Shown piece after piece: positions 5,561-6,766 of a stretch of DNA of 6,766 bases (positions are counted from its first letter, which is position 1; the number at the start of each line of letters is the position of its first letter). The position numbers and the translations under genes are program-made. The notes under the pieces were generated by a model, which was given only the letters and a program-made list of their open reading frames with translations, made no database searches and was not told where the DNA came from. The DNA is from Actinomycetes bacterium (lineage in GTDB: Bacteria > Actinomycetota > Acidimicrobiia > Acidimicrobiales > Bog-793), in the NCBI GenBank assembly GCA_021823365.1, contig JAKAOD010000168.1, positions 1 through 6,766 of the forward strand, given 5' to 3'.

Positions 5561-6123
5561 ATGACCACCACGACATCCATCACCATCGAGGAGGCGGCCG
5601 AGCAGGCGAAGGGCCTCGTCGCCTTCCTCCTCGCCGACTGCCCCGGGACGGCTTCTCGACGGCGCTCTGCGAGCTGTCCGCGAGCCTCTTCGGGCACGAC
5701 GGCGGCAGCGACCAGGACCGCTTCTACGAGCGCTGGTTCCAGACGCCGGCGGCGCGGGCCGCCTACGTCGCCCGAGTGCTCGATCCTCCGGGCACGAAGA
5801 CCCCGGCGACGGACGCCTTGGCCGGCGTCGAGGCCGCCCTGCGGGAGGAGCTCGACCGGCTGGAGCTCTTCGTCCGGTTCTCAGGCCAGGCCAGGGCCGA
5901 GGTCGAGCACAAGCAGGCTGAGGCGCTCGCCGTGCTCGCCCGCCTGCTCGCGACGCCGCCGTTGACGACGCCCGATCCCTCCCGAAGCGTCCCGAGGCGC
6001 CGATTCGAGGACGTCGAGCTCGAGACGCCCTTCCTCCTCGGTGCGCGCCACGCCGGTGTGTGCGAGGCCCGGTGTTCGACCGTCGTGGTCGAACGAGCCC
6101 TCGCCTCGCTCTGTCCGGTCTGA
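5561..6123 (+). pseudogene. Unknown protein, interrupted by an apparent one-base frameshift
   Basis: ATG 5561 opens a frame beginning MTTTTSITIEEAAEQAKGL and continuing VAFLLADCP. At the CCCC run 5641-5644 the good frame switches: with one more C, the reading continues RDGFSTALCELSASLFGHDG and runs to the TGA at 6121-6123, about 187 aa in all. The downstream part looks like a real soluble, mostly helical protein (DRFYERWFQTPAARAAYV; ALAGVEAALREELDRLELFV; VEHKQAEALAVLARLL). Past about 5950 the sequence turns Pro/Arg-rich, so the true C-terminus may be altered. I do not recognise the family. The break may be a real mutation or a base-call error in a homopolymer. The ribosome binding site is weak. 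Convergent with the unknown minus-strand gene at 6205-6538. Confidence 0.5.
6074..6094. terminator. Hairpin near the convergent gene ends
   Basis: GTTCGACC (6074-6081) and GGTCGAAC (6087-6094) are perfect complements around the loop GTCGT. It lies in the last 50 bases of the plus-strand reading frame and 110 bases beyond the end of the minus-strand gene. A structure there could end transcription from either side. There is no T-run, so this is a position-and-stem call only. Confidence 0.35.
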
Positions 6124-6138
6124 TCCACGTGGGCCTGC

Positions 6139-6161
6139 CGCGGCATCACTGTCGCGGCATC
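6139..6161. repeat. Short direct repeat
   Basis: CGCGGCATC occurs at 6139-6147 and 6153-6161, a 14-base period, in the gap between the two convergent genes. Two copies only; significance unclear. Confidence 0.3.
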
Positions 6162-6204
6162 CCCTCTCCTTCACCCCGCCGCTCCTGCGCGGGCCCGTCA
6201 GCCG

Positions 6205-6538
6205 TCACCTGCCCAGCCTCAGCCTGAGCACGGCGAGCACCTCCTCCCCGCTCATCTTGGCCGCGAGCACCCCCGATCCGACGCGAGATCCGCTCGAGGA
6301 GCGACTCGTCGGACTCCTCATCCGCCTCCCACGCCTCGGCGTCCTTGGCACCGCGTTCGCAGGGCGCCCTCACCGCGTCCGCATCTGGCGCGCCATCGAG
6401 ATCGAGGACGTCGAGCGCGGACAGGACGCCCTCCACCGGCAGGACTGGGTCGATAAACGACGAGACAGCGGTCCGGGCGAGCGCGTCGTTCCCGGAGGCA
6501 GTAAGCCGGACGATGCCAGAGACCATCGCGACCACCAC
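6205..6538 (-). pseudogene. Unknown protein, apparent frameshift near its 3' end
   Basis: Minus-strand frame starting at GTG 6538 (GAGGGA 9 bases upstream) or ATG 6526, reading MVSGIVRLTASGNDALART, then VSSFIDPVLPVEGVLSALDVLDLDG and an acidic stretch EAWEADEESDESLLERISRR. About four-fifths of its third codon positions are G or C, as in real genes here. After ISRR the frame decays into Gly/Arg-rich sequence, while dropping one G from the GGGGG run at 6269-6273 gives SGVLAAKMSGEEVLAVLRLRLGR and a TGA at 6205-6207. That ending looks far more protein-like. The repaired protein would be about 110 aa, acidic, with no membrane segment or recognisable domain. A promoter candidate lies at 6671-6698. 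Confidence 0.4.
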
Positions 6539-6625
6539 CGCGCCGAGTCCCTCGCCAGCTCGACGACCGGCGCGCCGGTCCCCCCGCACGCACTTCCTCG
6601 CCCTCATGAGGCGAGTGCGACCAGG

Positions 6626-6641
6626 AGCAGCGTACGCTGCT
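6626..6641. repeat. Perfect 16-bp palindrome, candidate operator
   Basis: AGCAGCGTACGCTGCT equals its own reverse complement. It lies one base from a second inverted repeat, between the minus-strand gene at 6538 and the plus-strand gene at 6743. This position suits a regulator binding site. If transcribed, it would form an 8-bp stem without a loop, less likely as an RNA structure. Confidence 0.45.
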
Positions 6642-6642
6642 G

Positions 6643-6658
6643 GTTGGCCCCGGCCAAC
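6643..6658. repeat. Inverted repeat adjacent to the palindrome
   Basis: GTTGGCC (6643-6649) and GGCCAAC (6652-6658) flank a CC centre. Together with the palindrome at 6626-6641 it makes about 33 bases of continuous dyad symmetry in two units, whose centres are 17 bases apart. It could be a tandem operator or, in the minus-strand transcript, structured leader RNA. Confidence 0.4.
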
Positions 6659-6670
6659 TACACTTGAAGC

Positions 6671-6698
6671 ATTACAACGTCTGAACCGAAATGGACAA
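6671..6698 (-). promoter_or_regulatory. Candidate promoter for the minus-strand gene
   Basis: On the minus strand TTGTCC (6693-6698, 4 of 6 to consensus) and TGTAAT (6671-6676, 5 of 6) are 16 bases apart. They lie in the only clearly lower-GC stretch of the window (about 6659-6742). Transcription would begin near 6664 and pass straight through the two palindromes, giving a leader of about 125 bases. The same stretch should also hold the plus-strand promoter of the gene at 6743; TTGAAG at 6664-6669 is a possible -35, but its -10 is poor. Confidence 0.35.
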
Positions 6699-6742
6699 CC
6701 TCGACGTGGTGGTAAACCGACCGGCAAATAGAGGAGGAGAGA

Positions 6743-6766
6743 ATGGGTTGGCTCTCGAGATCGGAA
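6743..6766 (+). CDS. Start of a gene cut by the right edge
   Basis: ATG 6743 is preceded by GGAGG (6733-6737) with 5 bases between, the best ribosome binding site in the window, following a lower-GC leader. Only eight residues are visible, MGWLSRSE, so no function can be given. The gene is divergent from the minus-strand gene at 6538, with palindromes between them. Confidence 0.6.

Noticed and set aside
5440..5576. Minus-strand segment reading GVCDDCGCAFRAW, like half a zinc ribbon
   Set aside because: There is only one CxxC pair and no second pair, and the frame continues into low-complexity sequence and across the antitoxin gene. Not enough to call a gene.
6041..6731. Plus-strand open frames opposite the minus-strand unknown gene
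   Set aside because: Products are Ser/Arg/Pro-rich with no ribosome binding sites; codon-position bias favours the minus strand.

Overview
The window is uniformly GC-rich, with strong G/C preference at third codon positions, frequent GTG starts, and protein families common in soil Actinomycetota (RbsA-type sugar importer ATPase, LacI regulator, BrnT-like toxin, large-group serine resolvase). I read it as a chromosomal segment of a high-GC actinobacterium or a related soil bacterium. This is inferred from composition and gene types; there is no taxonomic marker gene.

Left part (1-3946) is a catabolic locus built around a divergent control region. A sugar-type ABC transporter ATP-binding protein runs leftwards off the window edge. 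Facing away from it is a three-gene plus-strand operon: a mandelate racemase/enolase-superfamily acid-sugar dehydratase-like enzyme, a LacI-family repressor starting 5 bases after it, and a muconolactone-isomerase-like protein 17 bases after that. The 327-base gap between the two arms holds a plausible promoter for each direction, and each overlaps an imperfect inverted repeat. The simplest reading is an inducible module for uptake and dehydration or isomerisation of a sugar acid or lactone. A CatC-like isomerase in a sugar-type operon is the most unusual part.

Middle part (about 4077-5250) is a mobile-element remnant and a toxin-antitoxin pair. A minus-strand serine recombinase has decayed: its catalytic serine is lost, it has an internal deletion and a frameshift, and it is replaced downstream by an unrecognised 67-aa reading frame. 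About 110 bases away on the plus strand is a BrnT-like toxin overlapping a ribbon-helix-helix antitoxin by ATGA, preceded by a 22-bp-period direct repeat that could be its autoregulatory operator.

Right part (5251-6766) is poorly characterised. A plus-strand unknown gene (5561-6123) and a minus-strand unknown gene (6205-6538) converge, and each is broken by an apparent one-base frameshift at a short C or G run. A hairpin lies within the 3' end of the plus-strand gene, just before the convergent boundary. Upstream of the minus-strand gene is a lower-GC region with a promoter candidate and two adjacent palindromes. Beyond it a new plus-strand gene begins at 6743 with a strong ribosome binding site and is cut off by the window edge. 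No rRNA, tRNA, CRISPR array or intact insertion sequence was seen.
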